Source: Neorhizobium tomejilense (lineage in GTDB: Bacteria; Pseudomonadota; Alphaproteobacteria; Rhizobiales; Rhizobiaceae). Taken from it: a stretch of DNA of 64,000 bases. Made by a program: the position numbers and the translations under genes. Where the stretch lies: assembly GCA_002968845.1 (NCBI GenBank), contig PVBG01000003.1, positions 62,001-126,000 of the forward strand, given 5' to 3'. A model generated the notes under the pieces. The model was not told the DNA's origin. It ran no database searches and saw only the letters and a list, made by a program, of their open reading frames with translations. Of the stretch, positions 9,740 to 19,200 are shown one piece after another; within the stretch, counting starts at the first letter, position 1, and every line of letters begins with the position of its first letter.

Positions 9740-10225
9740 ATGACAGTGCCAACGCTTTATGAATGGATCGGCGGCTTCGATGCGCTCTTGCGTCTCACGA
9801 CGGAGTTTTATCGACGCGTTCCGACGGACGACCTGCTCGGTCCGGTCTTTTCCGGGATGGACCCGGAACATCCACAGCATGTAGCCATGTTCATCGCAGA
9901 GGTCATTGGCGGGCCGAAGCTCTATTCGGAGCAGCGTGGCGGTCATCCGGCGATGGTGCGCCATCATCTTGAAAGGCACCTGACCGAGCCGATGCGCCGG
10001 CGATGGATCAACATCCTGCTCGATACCTATACGGATCTCGAACTTCCGGCCGACCCGGAGTTCACGTCTGCGCTGGTCGGCTATCTCGAATGGGGAACAC
10101 GGCTTGCGGTCGTTAATTCGCAGCCCGGAGCCAAGGTTTACGAGCATGCCCCGATGCCGACATGGGGATGGGGCGAGACCGGCGGTCCTTATATTCCGAA
10201 GAAGCCGAAATCGCCGGCTGCCTGA
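9740..10225 (+). CDS. group II truncated haemoglobin
   Basis: 161-residue haem protein of the trHbO-like group, which binds oxygen or nitric oxide. The helix pattern is visible: LYEWIGGFDALLRLTTEFYRRV (A/B helices), the DPEHPQ turn, GGPKLYSEQRGGHP, then MVRHHLERHL, which supplies the proximal His (H75 or H76), and RRRWINIL with the G8 Trp typical of group II. The tail (about 135-161) is Pro/Gly/Lys rich. AGACGGAGGG precedes the ATG as ribosome binding site. Confidence 0.88.
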   Translation: MTVPTLYEWIGGFDALLRLTTEFYRRVPTDDLLGPVFSGMDPEHPQHVAMFIAEVIGGPKLYSEQRGGHPAMVRHHLERHLTEPMRRRWINILLDTYTDLELPADPEFTSALVGYLEWGTRLAVVNSQPGAKVYEHAPMPTWGWGETGGPYIPKKPKSPAA

Positions 10226-10352
10226 CCTGCTTTATCCACAGGCGCCCTTGCGAAATTAACCATCTCCCCCGGTTTCCGTTGCGGCAAATCCCTGCGGGCT
10301 TAAGTTCGGCGTTAACGCACTGTTAACTACGACGTTCGCCGAGTATCCGCGT

Positions 10353-10523
10353 ATGGGAACTGCAATCCGGAATATAGCATTGCTGATCGTCATGACGACG
10401 GTCTTCGCGGCGCTGGCCATGGATATTGCCATTCCCGCATTGGCCTTGAGCCTTATGGCTCTATCGAGATGGCTCGTGTCTCTGGAACCGTATCCGGCAG
10501 AGTCGAGAGGGAGGACTGTATGA
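10353..10523 (+). CDS. 56-residue membrane peptide, coupled to next gene
   Basis: A short frame encoding MGTAIRNIALLIVMTTVFAA followed by a second hydrophobic stretch (residues about 24-42) and a polar tail. Its stop overlaps the start of the DUF6105 gene as ATGA (10520-10523), the usual sign of translational coupling, and this is the main reason for calling it. No strong ribosome binding site is visible. The function is unknown; it may be a small membrane partner of the next protein. Confidence 0.5.
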   Translation: MGTAIRNIALLIVMTTVFAALAMDIAIPALALSLMALSRWLVSLEPYPAESRGRTV

Positions 10524-10846
10524 AGTGGTTCGTGATTTTGTGGGCCGGTCCGGTCCTGCTGCTGACCAGCTGGTACGGGCTTTCCTATTACGACATGAGC
10601 TTCGGTTTCTTCATGCTGACCCGACAGACGCATGATCTTGTCTTCCAGATCTACGGCAATGTTCTGGGCATTCCCCCGGAAACCATTCCGCCTTTGGTGG
10701 CGCGCGCCATCGCTTTCGACAGCCTGGTCGTGTTTGCGATCATCGCCTTTCGCAAGCGCCGCGAGATCGCGGCCTGGTGGAGGAAGCGTCAGCTGGCGAA
10801 ATCGGTCTCCCTGCCGAGCGACGAGAGCCTGTCCAGAGCGCCCTGA
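10520..10846 (+). CDS. DUF6105 family membrane protein
   Basis: 108 residues starting [20 protein letters not shown], with membrane segments at about 2-20 and 64-80 and a basic Arg/Lys-rich stretch ([14 protein letters not shown]) after the second, probably cytoplasmic. It resembles DUF6105 proteins of rhizobia as I remember them. Start chosen at 10520 because it overlaps the preceding stop. Its last 58 bases overlap the 3' end of ruvX on the other strand, a long tail-to-tail overlap. Confidence 0.75.
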   Translation: MKWFVILWAGPVLLLTSWYGLSYYDMSFGFFMLTRQTHDLVFQIYGNVLGIPPETIPPLVARAIAFDSLVVFAIIAFRKRREIAAWWRKRQLAKSVSLPSDESLSRAP

Positions 10847-11277
10847 AGAATGAAGCTTGCCGCGGCGGAATCGATCCGCTCGGCACGTTTGGCCCGCGAC
10901 ACGTCCATTTCCAGAAGCGCCCGCTCGGCGGCCACCGTCGACAGCCGTTCGTCCCAGAAGACGAAGGGCAGGGCGGTCTTTTCCGACATCGAGCGTACGA
11001 AGGCGCGCGTCGCCTGGACGCGCGGACCGGCCGAGCCGTCCATGTTCGTGGGCAGGCCGATCACGAAGCCCGCCACTTTTTCCTTCTCGGCAAAGGCGAG
11101 CAGCACTTCGGCATCCTTGGTGAACTTCACCCGCTTGATGACCGGGCGGGGAGAGGCAAACCGGCGGCCGAGATCCGACATGGCGAGCCCGATCGTCTTG
11201 GTGCCGAGGTCGAGCCCGGCAATCGCCTGTGCGGGTTTAAGGGCCTCAGCAAGTTCCTCGATGGTCATCACTGTCAT
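10789..11277 (-). CDS. ruvX: YqgF/RuvX family putative pre-16S rRNA nuclease
   Basis: RNase H-fold protein thought to process the 5' end of 16S rRNA; older annotations call it a Holliday junction resolvase. The first acidic residue is in [16 protein letters not shown], the second motif is [16 protein letters not shown], and the later ones are [15 protein letters not shown] and [13 protein letters not shown]. Length is 162 residues from the Met at 11277; an upstream in-frame ATG (11301) and an internal one (11268) are alternatives. Divergent from the UPF0173 hydrolase gene. Confidence 0.92.
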   Translation of the reverse strand: MTVMTIEELAEALKPAQAIAGLDLGTKTIGLAMSDLGRRFASPRPVIKRVKFTKDAEVLLAFAEKEKVAGFVIGLPTNMDGSAGPRVQATRAFVRSMSEKTALPFVFWDERLSTVAAERALLEMDVSRAKRAERIDSAAASFILQGALDRLSSLGRETDFAS

Positions 11278-11407
11278 GCGTTCTTCATCCCGGGGATACA
11301 ATCAGGGTGTCCAGAGTGGGTTTGTCCCACCCTCTGTCCCACTTCCCTTTAGCCTCATATCGGCTATGTGTCGTCATTATCTCACATCATTTCGAGGAGA
11401 GTTTTCC

Positions 11408-12109
11408 ATGAAGATCACCTGGCTCGGCCATTCCGCATTCCGCATCGAGACCGCCAAGGCCAAGATCCTGGTCGACCCGTTCCTGACCTATAACCCCGCC
11501 TTTGCCGGCCAGGATATCAAGGCTGCTGCCGAAGGCCTGACCCATATCCTGCTGACCCACGGCCATGGCGACCATGTCGGCGACACGATCCAGATCGCCA
11601 AGGAAACCGGTGCCGTCGTGCTCGCCAACTACGACCTCGGTGTCTGGCTGGCAAAGAAGGGCGTCGAGAAGCTCGAAATGGGCAATACCGGCGGCACGAT
11701 CGGTTTCGACGGGTTCACCGCCACCTTCACCAATGCGCTGCACTCGTCTGCCTCGTTGACCGAAGACGGCGTTTCACACTGCCTCGGCAATGCCAACGGC
11801 CTAATGCTGCATTTCGACGATGAACTCTCCGTCCTCCACATGGGCGATACCGACATCTTCTCGGACATGGCCCTGATCAATGAATTGCACCAGCCGGATA
11901 TCGGCATCGTGCCGATCGGCGACCGCTTCACCATGGGCGGTGCGGTGGCGGCGCTCGCCTGCCAGCGTTTCTTCGATTTCAAGCATGCGCTGCCTTGCCA
12001 TTATGGCCTGCCGGGCGTCGACCAGACGCCGGAAAAGTTCGTCAAGGGCATGGAAGGCTCCCGCACCCGGGTCGAGACGCCGACGCCGGGCGGCAGCCTG
12101 ACCTTCTGA
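11408..12109 (+). CDS. UPF0173 metal-dependent hydrolase
   Basis: 233 residues of the metallo-beta-lactamase fold. The metal site is complete at the N-terminus: T50-HGHGDH56, with further ligands expected in [16 protein letters not shown] and LPCHYGL. This is the length of the UPF0173 family, whose substrate is unknown. ATTTCGAGGAGAG lies upstream of the ATG, a strong ribosome binding site. It precedes gatC by 109 bases on the same strand, but a functional link is not evident. Confidence 0.9.
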   Translation: MKITWLGHSAFRIETAKAKILVDPFLTYNPAFAGQDIKAAAEGLTHILLTHGHGDHVGDTIQIAKETGAVVLANYDLGVWLAKKGVEKLEMGNTGGTIGFDGFTATFTNALHSSASLTEDGVSHCLGNANGLMLHFDDELSVLHMGDTDIFSDMALINELHQPDIGIVPIGDRFTMGGAVAALACQRFFDFKHALPCHYGLPGVDQTPEKFVKGMEGSRTRVETPTPGGSLTF

Positions 12110-12218
12110 ATCGCATCCTTTCAGGCGGCGCGCCTTCGCAAATTGAGGCGCGCTCCCTGTTGCGAAGGGCGGGCATGGCCATTATAGCGAAGGGGAAATT
12201 TCCCATCGGAGTTATGCC

Positions 12219-12506
12219 ATGTCCGTCGATCTCGCCACCGTCAAGCGCGTCGCGCGCCTTGCCCGCATTGCGGTCACCGAGGAAGATGCCAATCGCATGG
12301 TCGGCGAGCTGAACGGCATCATCAATTTCGTCGAGCAGCTTTCCGAAGTCGATGTCACGGGTGTCGAGCCGATGACGTCGGTCACCCCGATGGAAATGCG
12401 CAAGCGCACAGACGCCGTCACCGATGGCGACAAGGCTGACGATATCGTCGCCAACGCGCCTTCTACCGACCATAATTTTTTCCTGGTGCCGAAGGTCGTC
12501 GAGTGA
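12219..12506 (+). CDS. gatC: Asp-tRNA(Asn)/Glu-tRNA(Gln) amidotransferase subunit C
   Basis: 95-residue linker subunit that wraps GatA and GatB in the amidotransferase converting misacylated Glu-tRNA(Gln) and Asp-tRNA(Asn). The family pattern is complete ([38 protein letters not shown], and the [19 protein letters not shown] block). ATCGGAG lies before the ATG. gatA follows after 57 bases, whereas gatB lies some 3 kb downstream in a separate unit, a split common in rhizobia. Confidence 0.95.
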   Translation: MSVDLATVKRVARLARIAVTEEDANRMVGELNGIINFVEQLSEVDVTGVEPMTSVTPMEMRKRTDAVTDGDKADDIVANAPSTDHNFFLVPKVVE

Positions 12507-12563
12507 GCGCTGGATAGCGCCCCGCCGAACCTCCTCCTCGTATTCGAACCGTTTGAAGAGCCC

Positions 12564-14045
12564 ATGACCGAACTCACCAGCCTCACCATTGCCGAAGCCC
12601 GCGAAAAGCTCGAAGCTAGGGAGTTCACCTCCGTCGAGCTGACCGAGGCCTATCTTTCCGCGATCGATGCCGCCAACTCGGTGTTCAACGCCTATGTGGC
12701 CGTGACGCCGGAAAAGGCGCTCGGCATGGCGAAGGCTTCTGACGAACGCCGTGCCGCAGGCACTGTCGGCGCCCTGGAAGGCATCCCGCTCGGCATCAAG
12801 GACCTGTTCGCCACCCGCGACGTCCATACCCAGGCCTGCAGCCATATCCTCGACGGTTTTCTGCCGAAATACGAATCGACCGTTACCCAGAACCTTTGGG
12901 ACGACGGAGCGGTCATGCTCGGCAAGCTCAACATGGACGAGTTCGCGATGGGCTCCTCCAACGAGACCTCCCATTACGGCGCCGTGGTCAACCCGTGGCG
13001 GGCCAACGGTTCCAACCAGCAGCTCGTGCCAGGCGGTTCTTCCGGTGGTTCTGCCGCTGCGGTGTCCGCATTCCTTTGCGCCGGCGCTACCGCGACGGAT
13101 ACCGGCGGCTCGATCCGCCAGCCGGCCGCCTTCACCGGCACCGTCGGCATCAAGCCGACCTATGGCCGCTGCTCGCGCTGGGGCACTGTTGCCTTCGCAT
13201 CCTCGCTCGACCAGGCCGGCCCGATCGCCCGCGACGTACGCGACGCCGCGATCATGCTGAGGTCGATGGCGTCGGTCGATGCCAAGGACACGACCTCTGT
13301 CGACCTGCCGGTGCCGGATTATGAAGCCTCGCTCGGCCAGTCCCTCAAGGGCATGAAGATCGGCATTCCGAAGGAATACCGCGTCGAGGGCATGCCGGAA
13401 GAGATCGAAAAACTTTGGGCTCAGGGCATCGCCTGGCTGAAGGATGCCGGTGCCGAGATCGTCGACATCACCCTGCCGCACACCAAATACGCGCTGCCGG
13501 CCTATTACATCGTAGCACCCGCCGAAGCCTCGTCGAACCTCGCCCGTTACGACGGCGTGCGCTATGGCCTGCGCGTCGACGGCAAGGACATCGTCGACAT
13601 GTACGAAAAGACCCGCGCCGCCGGCTTCGGCACCGAGGTCAAGCGCCGCATCATGATCGGCACCTATGTTCTGTCGGCCGGTTATTACGACGCCTATTAC
13701 CTGCAGGCGCAAAAAGTCCGCACGCTGATCAAGCGCGACTTCGAGATCGTCTTCGACGCCGGCGTCGATGCGATCCTGACGCCCGCCACCCCATCGTCGG
13801 CCTTCGGCATCGCCGACGAGGACCTCGCCTCCGATCCGGTCAAGATGTACCTCAACGACATCTTCACGGTGACGGTCAACATGGCCGGCCTGCCGGGCAT
13901 CGCCGTTCCCGCCGGCCTCGACGCCAAGGGCCTGCCGCTCGGCCTGCAGCTGATCGGCAAGCCGTTCGAGGAAGAAACCCTGTTCCGCACCGCCCATGTC
14001 ATCGAACAGGCGGCCGGCCGGTTCACGCCTGCGAAGTGGTGGTAA
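12564..14045 (+). CDS. gatA: Asp-tRNA(Asn)/Glu-tRNA(Gln) amidotransferase subunit A
   Basis: Glutaminase subunit that supplies ammonia for the amidotransferase. The amidase-signature Ser-cisSer-Lys triad can be placed at K79 (PLGIKDLF), S159 ([11 protein letters not shown]) and S183 ([13 protein letters not shown]). Length 493 residues is normal. Together with gatB in this window it implies that Gln-tRNA and/or Asn-tRNA is made by transamidation, usual for alphaproteobacteria. Confidence 0.97.
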   Translation: MTELTSLTIAEAREKLEAREFTSVELTEAYLSAIDAANSVFNAYVAVTPEKALGMAKASDERRAAGTVGALEGIPLGIKDLFATRDVHTQACSHILDGFLPKYESTVTQNLWDDGAVMLGKLNMDEFAMGSSNETSHYGAVVNPWRANGSNQQLVPGGSSGGSAAAVSAFLCAGATATDTGGSIRQPAAFTGTVGIKPTYGRCSRWGTVAFASSLDQAGPIARDVRDAAIMLRSMASVDAKDTTSVDLPVPDYEASLGQSLKGMKIGIPKEYRVEGMPEEIEKLWAQGIAWLKDAGAEIVDITLPHTKYALPAYYIVAPAEASSNLARYDGVRYGLRVDGKDIVDMYEKTRAAGFGTEVKRRIMIGTYVLSAGYYDAYYLQAQKVRTLIKRDFEIVFDAGVDAILTPATPSSAFGIADEDLASDPVKMYLNDIFTVTVNMAGLPGIAVPAGLDAKGLPLGLQLIGKPFEEETLFRTAHVIEQAAGRFTPAKWW

Positions 14046-14108
14046 GCGGACGGATCATCCGGAATATGACGGCCGCCGATCATCGGGCGGTCGCCGGGGA
14101 GGTGGTTC

Positions 14109-14375
14109 ATGGCTAAGACGGATCTGGAAGGATTGATCGAAGCGTTCGATCGCCTCGCGGCCGATGGTTTCACCATGGGTGCGGACTGGCAGGCGGTGCA
14201 CGAGATTTGCCAGGCCCACGAGGGCGAGCAGCCCTTCGACTGGGGCCACGCCCTCTGCCACCGCATCGAAGGCGACGACTGGAACGCCGACTACTGGTAC
14301 CGCCGCGCCGGCAAGCGACGTGCGAACTCGATCGCCGAGGACTGGACGGCGATGAGGGCTGAGCTTTCGGCTTAG
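14109..14375 (+). CDS. small hypothetical protein (88 aa)
   Basis: An 88-residue acidic, Trp-rich protein (tryptophans in GADWQAVH, FDWGHALCH, DDWNADYWYRRAG and AEDWTAMRAEL), without signal peptide or membrane segment. It begins 63 bases after gatA behind GGGGAGGTGGTTC, a good ribosome binding site, and may be cotranscribed with it. I recall similar unnamed proteins in rhizobia but know no function. Confidence 0.72.
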   Translation: MAKTDLEGLIEAFDRLAADGFTMGADWQAVHEICQAHEGEQPFDWGHALCHRIEGDDWNADYWYRRAGKRRANSIAEDWTAMRAELSA

Positions 14376-14613
14376 AGCCCGTCCGAGAATGGGGTTGGAA
14401 GGACCCGGAAGCGACCATCAAGTCTTGCCAAGGCATTTCTCTACGCCGCATCCATCATGACGCTTGCCCGAAGAATTGCACGCCGCTTGTGAATCTCACT
14501 TCGCCTCTGCCTCTCATGCGAGGATTGCAAACAAGCGCCTTGGGTGGACGACCGAGCCTAGTATCCAAGCGGCCTTTGGCGGTCTCGCTTTCTTTTTCGT
14601 CCATCGGGACGCG

Positions 14614-15474
14614 TTAGGATGAGTCACGAACAAGCTTATCTATGTAGGTCTGGAGCGAGATCGATCCTCGAATTGAATCCGCGGGGTATTCGGGACCATC
14701 GGCGGTGAGAGCCGTCATCCTTGCATACGAGTGAGCCGCCGCGTTGGAGAAGCCCAGACTGCGATATGCGCCTTCCCAGTTTTCGCGCGGGATCACCTCG
14801 ATGCGAACGGCCCGGCCGAGGGCGGCGGCGAAGGCTGCGGCGACATCAGTGGGAGAGTACCGTTTCGGCCCCTCAACGGGGTGTATGCCGATCTGTTCGA
14901 TCGGCTCCTGCAGGAGCCGCGCCGCCACCCTTCCCAGATCCTCCGGCGCGACCATCGGGAGCGTGAGATCGGCAGGGAGCATGGTCGATAGCACCCCGTC
15001 CTTAGTGACAGGCCCCACCATCGTATCCCAGTTACTGTAGTAGTAGGCTGCGCGGATGACACTGGCAGGTATCGGTTGGTTCCTCAGGCCTGCTTCCAGT
15101 TCGTAAAGGATGTTGAGATCGCCGCATTCCTCGCCCGGCTGCGCGCCCATGGTTGATTCCGCCACTACCTTCTCCAGCCCGGACCCTTCGATCGCGTCGA
15201 GTAGGCAGCGGACGGTCTCGCGTTCCTCCCGGTCCGTATCGCTCGAGATGTCAGCGTTCGGGTTTAGGAGGAAGGCCCGATTCCCGTTACGGAACACCTC
15301 ACGCAGCGACGTCACGTCGTGGACGTCGGCGACGGCGACCTCCGCCCCCCGCAGTCGCCATGCACCGGCCTTATCGGAGTTTCGCGTGACGACCGTGACA
15401 GCTTTGCCTTCTTCGAGCAACGTCTGTGCCACGGCGGAGCCGACGTGCCCCGTCCCGCCAACAACGATGTACAT
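14614..15474 (-). CDS. NmrA-like NAD(P)-binding reductase
   Basis: 286 residues of an atypical short-chain dehydrogenase. The nucleotide-binding glycine motif is at the very start (MYIVVGGTGHVGSAVAQTLL), followed by VVTRNSDKAGAWRLRGAEV, a basic region typical of NADPH preference. The middle contains AESTMGAQPG and the C-terminal half resembles the NmrA/HSCARG substrate domain. Start at 15474 chosen because the glycine motif begins there and GGAGAC precedes it; a longer frame to 15576 is open. Codon use is less GC3-biased than in the neighbours, so it may be acquired. Substrate unknown. Confidence 0.8.
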   Translation of the reverse strand: MYIVVGGTGHVGSAVAQTLLEEGKAVTVVTRNSDKAGAWRLRGAEVAVADVHDVTSLREVFRNGNRAFLLNPNADISSDTDREERETVRCLLDAIEGSGLEKVVAESTMGAQPGEECGDLNILYELEAGLRNQPIPASVIRAAYYYSNWDTMVGPVTKDGVLSTMLPADLTLPMVAPEDLGRVAARLLQEPIEQIGIHPVEGPKRYSPTDVAAAFAAALGRAVRIEVIPRENWEGAYRSLGFSNAAAHSYARMTALTADGPEYPADSIRGSISLQTYIDKLVRDSS

Positions 15475-15611
15475 TTGCCATGTCTCCAGCAGTGATGTGG
15501 CGCATAACCCTTCACCCCGTTCAAAGGTTCCCTTTTGGCATTTGGCGGCTTCCCCAGCGTCTTCTTTCGGCGTCACCGAAAAAGCATATCGCTGGTAATC
15601 TTGATTTGACA

Positions 15612-15637
15612 GCCGCGCGCCGAGGACGACGCGCGGC
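15612..15637. terminator. GC-rich hairpin between yjhX-like and NmrA-like genes
   Basis: Inverted repeat with perfect 8-base arms (GCCGCGCG and CGCGCGGC) and a 10-base loop, 12 bases beyond the stop of the yjhX-like gene. Read on the minus strand the stem is followed by TGTCAAATCAAG, only weakly T-rich, so a terminator is plausible but not certain. Confidence 0.4.
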
Positions 15638-15649
15638 CTTCATCCGATT

Positions 15650-15907
15650 TCACCGATTATCCTGCTCGGCCCTCACCAGCACCAGACCCCTTTCAGTGAT
15701 GCGATAAGGCTTGCCGCCCTGGGATTTGATGGCTCGTTTCTGCTTGAGTTTGCGGAAGGTGGTGAGGTCTAAACCCGAGAAGACCCAGCCCTCGCGGGTG
15801 ACCAGCTGGAGTTTTTCGATCTTGCGGTTCTGATCGCGGGTGATGTCGATCCTGCCACCCTGGGCGAGCAGGTGGAGGATGCGCTGTTCGGCGCGGGAAA
15901 TGTCCAT
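15650..15907 (-). CDS. YjhX family (UPF0386) putative toxin
   Basis: 85 residues from the Met at 15907, exactly the family length. It follows E. coli YjhX as I remember it in the pattern MDISRAEQRILHLLAQGGRI, VTREGWVFSGLDLTTFRKLK, KPYRITERG and the terminal VRAEQDNR. The fold is expected to be a small winged helix. E. coli YjhX is described as a toxin neutralised by the acetyltransferase YjhQ; here no gene overlaps it on the same strand, but a GNAT acetyltransferase gene is divergent 281 bases away. Toxin activity is inferred from the family only. Confidence 0.8.
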   Translation of the reverse strand: MDISRAEQRILHLLAQGGRIDITRDQNRKIEKLQLVTREGWVFSGLDLTTFRKLKQKRAIKSQGGKPYRITERGLVLVRAEQDNR

Positions 15908-16188
15908 TGTCTTGATGTCCGGAGAAGCGCTCGCAAACGAGCGCACAAAAACGTTGCCGGCGTCGGGTGACGTCGGGGTTCTCGTTTTTGTCTGGGCCGG
16001 CGCGGCCTTAAGAGCGGGGCCGGCCCCTCAGCAGGTCTCTACGGAAGAGAACATCAAAACTCCATCGATACGAAATCCGCACTAGGCGCGTTTCCCCCAG
16101 CCGTCAAGCGCCTGACCGAAACGCCCTAGATGTTGCACTGGTCAAAGCGCGGACTCAGTGGTCTACTAAGGCTGCAGCAGGGGAAGCT

Positions 16189-16698
16189 ATGGCCCATATT
16201 CGCAATGCGCGTGAGGACGAGGTGGATATCCTGGCGGAAATCGGCTTCCGCTCCTGGGAGAAGGCCATGATTTCGATCGGCGAGATGACCGATATGCGCT
16301 CCAGCGCCCGCACTGCCTTCCAGAATTTCACGCGCTCCTCCTGGCTCACCATTACCGTCGTCGAACATGCCGGCAACCTTACCGGCTGGGCGGCGCGCGA
16401 AAAGCTCGACGAGCTGATCTCCGACTTCTGGATCGATCCGGCCTTCCAGGGCCACGGCTTCGGCCGGGCGCTTCTCGTCGAGGTCGAGGCCGAGATCGTC
16501 CACCAGGGGTTCGAAGTCGCCCGCGTCGAGACCCACGCCCGCAATGCCGAGGCGGTCGGCTTCTTCGAGAAGCTGGGCTATTCCATAAACTGGCTCTCGA
16601 CCATCTATTCGCCGAAGATCGACCGGGACGTGCAGTCGGTCGGCCTGTCGAAGCGCCTCGTCGCGGAAGTGCCGGATACTTACGGGCCAAGCTTCTAG
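16189..16698 (+). CDS. GNAT family N-acetyltransferase
   Basis: 169 residues with one GNAT domain: the acetyl-CoA loop is in IDPAFQGHGFGRALLVEVEA (about residues 82-101) and the later NAEAVGFFEKLGY is the usual motif B. CAGGGGAAGCT precedes the ATG. It is divergent from the YjhX-type gene and its last 4 bases overlap the stop of the convergent DUF1294 gene. Substrate unknown; a role as a YjhQ-like antitoxin is possible but unsupported beyond position. Confidence 0.88.
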   Translation: MAHIRNAREDEVDILAEIGFRSWEKAMISIGEMTDMRSSARTAFQNFTRSSWLTITVVEHAGNLTGWAAREKLDELISDFWIDPAFQGHGFGRALLVEVEAEIVHQGFEVARVETHARNAEAVGFFEKLGYSINWLSTIYSPKIDRDVQSVGLSKRLVAEVPDTYGPSF

Positions 16699-17018
16699 AT
16701 TAACCGAGCGATCTTTGCGATTGCTGCCCGCGTTAGTTCCGGCGCAAGTAGCCACGATGCCGCACCGAGCGTGTGAAGAGCGATTATGATCATCAGCAGC
16801 GTGCGAAAAGGTTCCTTGCGTGTCTTGTGCCGCAGCATCTGCTGCGCGGTCACGGCGCCCAGGCTGCCGCCGATAAAGGCTATACCCAGGAGCGTACGCT
16901 CGCTGATCCGCCATGTGCCATCGATCGCAGCCTGCTTGTCCCACCAATAAACGCAAAATGCGATGACGTTCAGGAGTAGATATAGGATAAATAGCGCGAG
17001 TGGGGTTGATAGCTCCAT
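16695..17018 (-). CDS. DUF1294 family membrane protein
   Basis: 107 residues with three hydrophobic segments (about 6-24, 45-60 and 74-92). The family marker is the tryptophan and charge pattern in YWWDKQAAIDGTWRISERTLL, followed by GGSLGAVTAQQMLRHKTRKEPF. The function of DUF1294 is unknown. It stands alone on this strand between a GNAT gene and gatB. Confidence 0.88.
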   Translation of the reverse strand: MELSTPLALFILYLLLNVIAFCVYWWDKQAAIDGTWRISERTLLGIAFIGGSLGAVTAQQMLRHKTRKEPFRTLLMIIIALHTLGAASWLLAPELTRAAIAKIARLI

Positions 17019-17159
17019 TTCGCAATTTCACCAGAACCTAATTAAAATCAGCTGAACTACAGCACTCCACAGCGACCCCTGCGCGCAGCAAGCCTTGCAC
17101 CGCAACGCCATTTGCTCTACCTCCAGAAAACGCAATAGAGACCATTTCACGAGCATCAG

Positions 17160-18665
17160 ATGACCCTTGTCGACGTCCGCACGCCTGATCCGAAACGCTT
17201 CATTCCCGGTGCCACCGGCGACTGGGAAGTCATCATCGGTTTGGAGGTGCACGCCCAGGTCCTCTCCAATTCCAAGCTGTTTTCCGGCGCCTCGACCGAG
17301 TTCGGCAAGCCGGCGAATTCGAACGTCTCGCTCGTCGATGCCGCCATGCCGGGCATGCTGCCGGTCATCAACGAGGAATGCATCAAGCAGGCGGTGCGCA
17401 CCGGCCTCGGCCTGAAGGCGCAGATCAACAAGCGTTCGCTGTTCGACCGCAAGAACTATTTCTATCCGGACCTGCCGCAGGGCTACCAGATTTCCCAGTA
17501 CAAGGATCCGATCGTCGGCGAAGGCAAGATCGTCATCTCGCTCGGTCCGGACCGCCAGGGCCAGTTCGAGGATATCGAGATCGGCATCGAGCGACTGCAT
17601 CTCGAACAGGATGCCGGCAAGTCGATGCACGACCAGCATCCGACCATGTCCTATGTGGACCTGAACCGCTCCGGCGTGGCGCTGATGGAGATCGTCTCGA
17701 AGCCGGACATGCGCTCTTCCGACGAAGCCAAGGCCTACATGACCAAGCTCCGCTCGATCGTGCGTTACCTCGGCACCTGCGACGGCAACATGGACGAAGG
17801 CTCGATGCGCGCCGACGTCAACGTTTCGGTGCGCCGCCCGGGCACCGAATTCGGCACCCGCTGCGAGATCAAGAACGTCAACTCGATCCGTTTCATCGGC
17901 CAGGCGATCGAATACGAAGCGCGCCGCCAGATCGGCATTCTCGAGGACGGCGGCTCGATCGATCAGGAGACCCGCCTCTTCGACCCGAACAAGGGCGAGA
18001 CGCGCTCGATGCGCTCCAAGGAAGACGCGCACGACTATCGCTATTTCCCGGACCCGGACCTGCTGCCGCTCGAATTCGACGATGCCTTCATCGCCGAACT
18101 GGAACGCCACCTGCCGGAATTGCCGGACGACAAGAAGGCTCGTCTCGTGCGCGAGCTCGGCCTGTCGATCTACGACGCCTCGGTTCTGGTGTCCGAAAAG
18201 GCGATCGCCGATTATTTCGAGGCGGTTGCCGAAGGCCGGGACGGCAAGATCGCCGCCAACTGGGTCATCAACGACCTGCTGGGCGCCTTGAACAGAACCG
18301 GCAAAGACATTGAAGAGACTCCGGTTTCCTCGGCCCAGCTCGGCGCCATCATCGACCTCATCAAGGCCGAGACGATCTCCGGTAAGATCGCCAAGGACCT
18401 GTTCGAGATCGTGCTCGCCGAGGGCGGTGACCCGGCCGAAATCGTCGAGAGCCGCGGCATGAAGCAGGTGACCGATACCGGCGCGATCGAGGCCGCGGTC
18501 GACGAGATCATCGCCGCCAATCCGGACCAGGTGGCCAAGGTCAAGGCCAAGCCCACGCTCGCCGGCTGGTTCGTCGGCCAGGTCATGAAGTCGACCGGCG
18601 GCAAGGCCAATCCGCAGGCCGTCCAGGCGCTGGTCAAGGCGAAGCTCGGGATCGAAGAGGAGTAG
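17160..18665 (+). CDS. gatB: Asp-tRNA(Asn)/Glu-tRNA(Gln) amidotransferase subunit B
   Basis: 501-residue subunit that binds the misacylated tRNA and activates it with ATP before amidation. The N-terminal catalytic domain carries [40 protein letters not shown] and [15 protein letters not shown]; the C-terminal helical and YqeY-type tail ends with [20 protein letters not shown]. Starts with ATG at 17160. A GNAT gene follows after 5 bases and is probably cotranscribed. Confidence 0.97.
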   Translation: MTLVDVRTPDPKRFIPGATGDWEVIIGLEVHAQVLSNSKLFSGASTEFGKPANSNVSLVDAAMPGMLPVINEECIKQAVRTGLGLKAQINKRSLFDRKNYFYPDLPQGYQISQYKDPIVGEGKIVISLGPDRQGQFEDIEIGIERLHLEQDAGKSMHDQHPTMSYVDLNRSGVALMEIVSKPDMRSSDEAKAYMTKLRSIVRYLGTCDGNMDEGSMRADVNVSVRRPGTEFGTRCEIKNVNSIRFIGQAIEYEARRQIGILEDGGSIDQETRLFDPNKGETRSMRSKEDAHDYRYFPDPDLLPLEFDDAFIAELERHLPELPDDKKARLVRELGLSIYDASVLVSEKAIADYFEAVAEGRDGKIAANWVINDLLGALNRTGKDIEETPVSSAQLGAIIDLIKAETISGKIAKDLFEIVLAEGGDPAEIVESRGMKQVTDTGAIEAAVDEIIAANPDQVAKVKAKPTLAGWFVGQVMKSTGGKANPQAVQALVKAKLGIEEE

Positions 18666-18670
18666 GCCCG

Positions 18671-19177
18671 ATGGTCTACTTCGTCCGCACCGCCGGAGAA
18701 GCTGACGTCGAGCAGATCCGCGCCCTGCTGGCGGCGACCTTTCACGATACCTACGATCCGTTCTACGGGGCCGACAAGGTCAGGAGAATGGTCGACGGCT
18801 GGCATCCTGCGGGCGCCGTCAAGGCACGTATCCAGAAGCGCGGCGGCGAATTTCTGGTCGCCGACAATGGCAAGGATATCGGCGGCATCGGTTATGCCGC
18901 CATGTATCCGAAAATGGTGAAGACGGCGATGCTGCACCAGCTCTACGTCAAGCCGTCCTGCCAGAACGAGGGCATCGGCCGTGATATCTTCGCCGAGCTC
19001 GAAACCTGCTTTCCGGATGCCGAGATCATGCGGGTCGAGGTGGCGCTGCCGAACGTGCGCGCGATGTCCTTTTACGAAAGGCTCGGGTTTTCCGAGGTCG
19101 ACAGGATGGAAGAGTGGGGTGCCCCCAATTCCGGCCTGCCGGCGATCATCATGGAGAAGCGGCTGGAGTTGCGCTGA
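18671..19177 (+). CDS. GNAT family N-acetyltransferase
   Basis: 168 residues. The acetyl-CoA binding loop is in LYVKPSCQNEGIGRDIFAEL, preceded by a strand HQLYV, and followed by VRAMSFYERLGF. It begins only 5 bases after gatB, and a second acetyltransferase gene follows 23 bases downstream, so the three form one transcription unit. The two GNAT proteins share the fold but little sequence. Substrates unknown. Confidence 0.9.
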   Translation: MVYFVRTAGEADVEQIRALLAATFHDTYDPFYGADKVRRMVDGWHPAGAVKARIQKRGGEFLVADNGKDIGGIGYAAMYPKMVKTAMLHQLYVKPSCQNEGIGRDIFAELETCFPDAEIMRVEVALPNVRAMSFYERLGFSEVDRMEEWGAPNSGLPAIIMEKRLELR

Positions 19178-19200
19178 CCCACCCGGAGAGGACTTTTTGC

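Noticed and set aside
11302..11407. GTGGG/CCCAC inverted repeat in the ruvX-UPF0173 gap as an operator
   Set aside because: Only five-base arms in a short G/C-rich stretch; easily expected by chance.
12042..13997. 651-residue frame antisense to gatC-gatA
   Set aside because: Shadow frame; gatA and gatC have full family signatures on the other strand.
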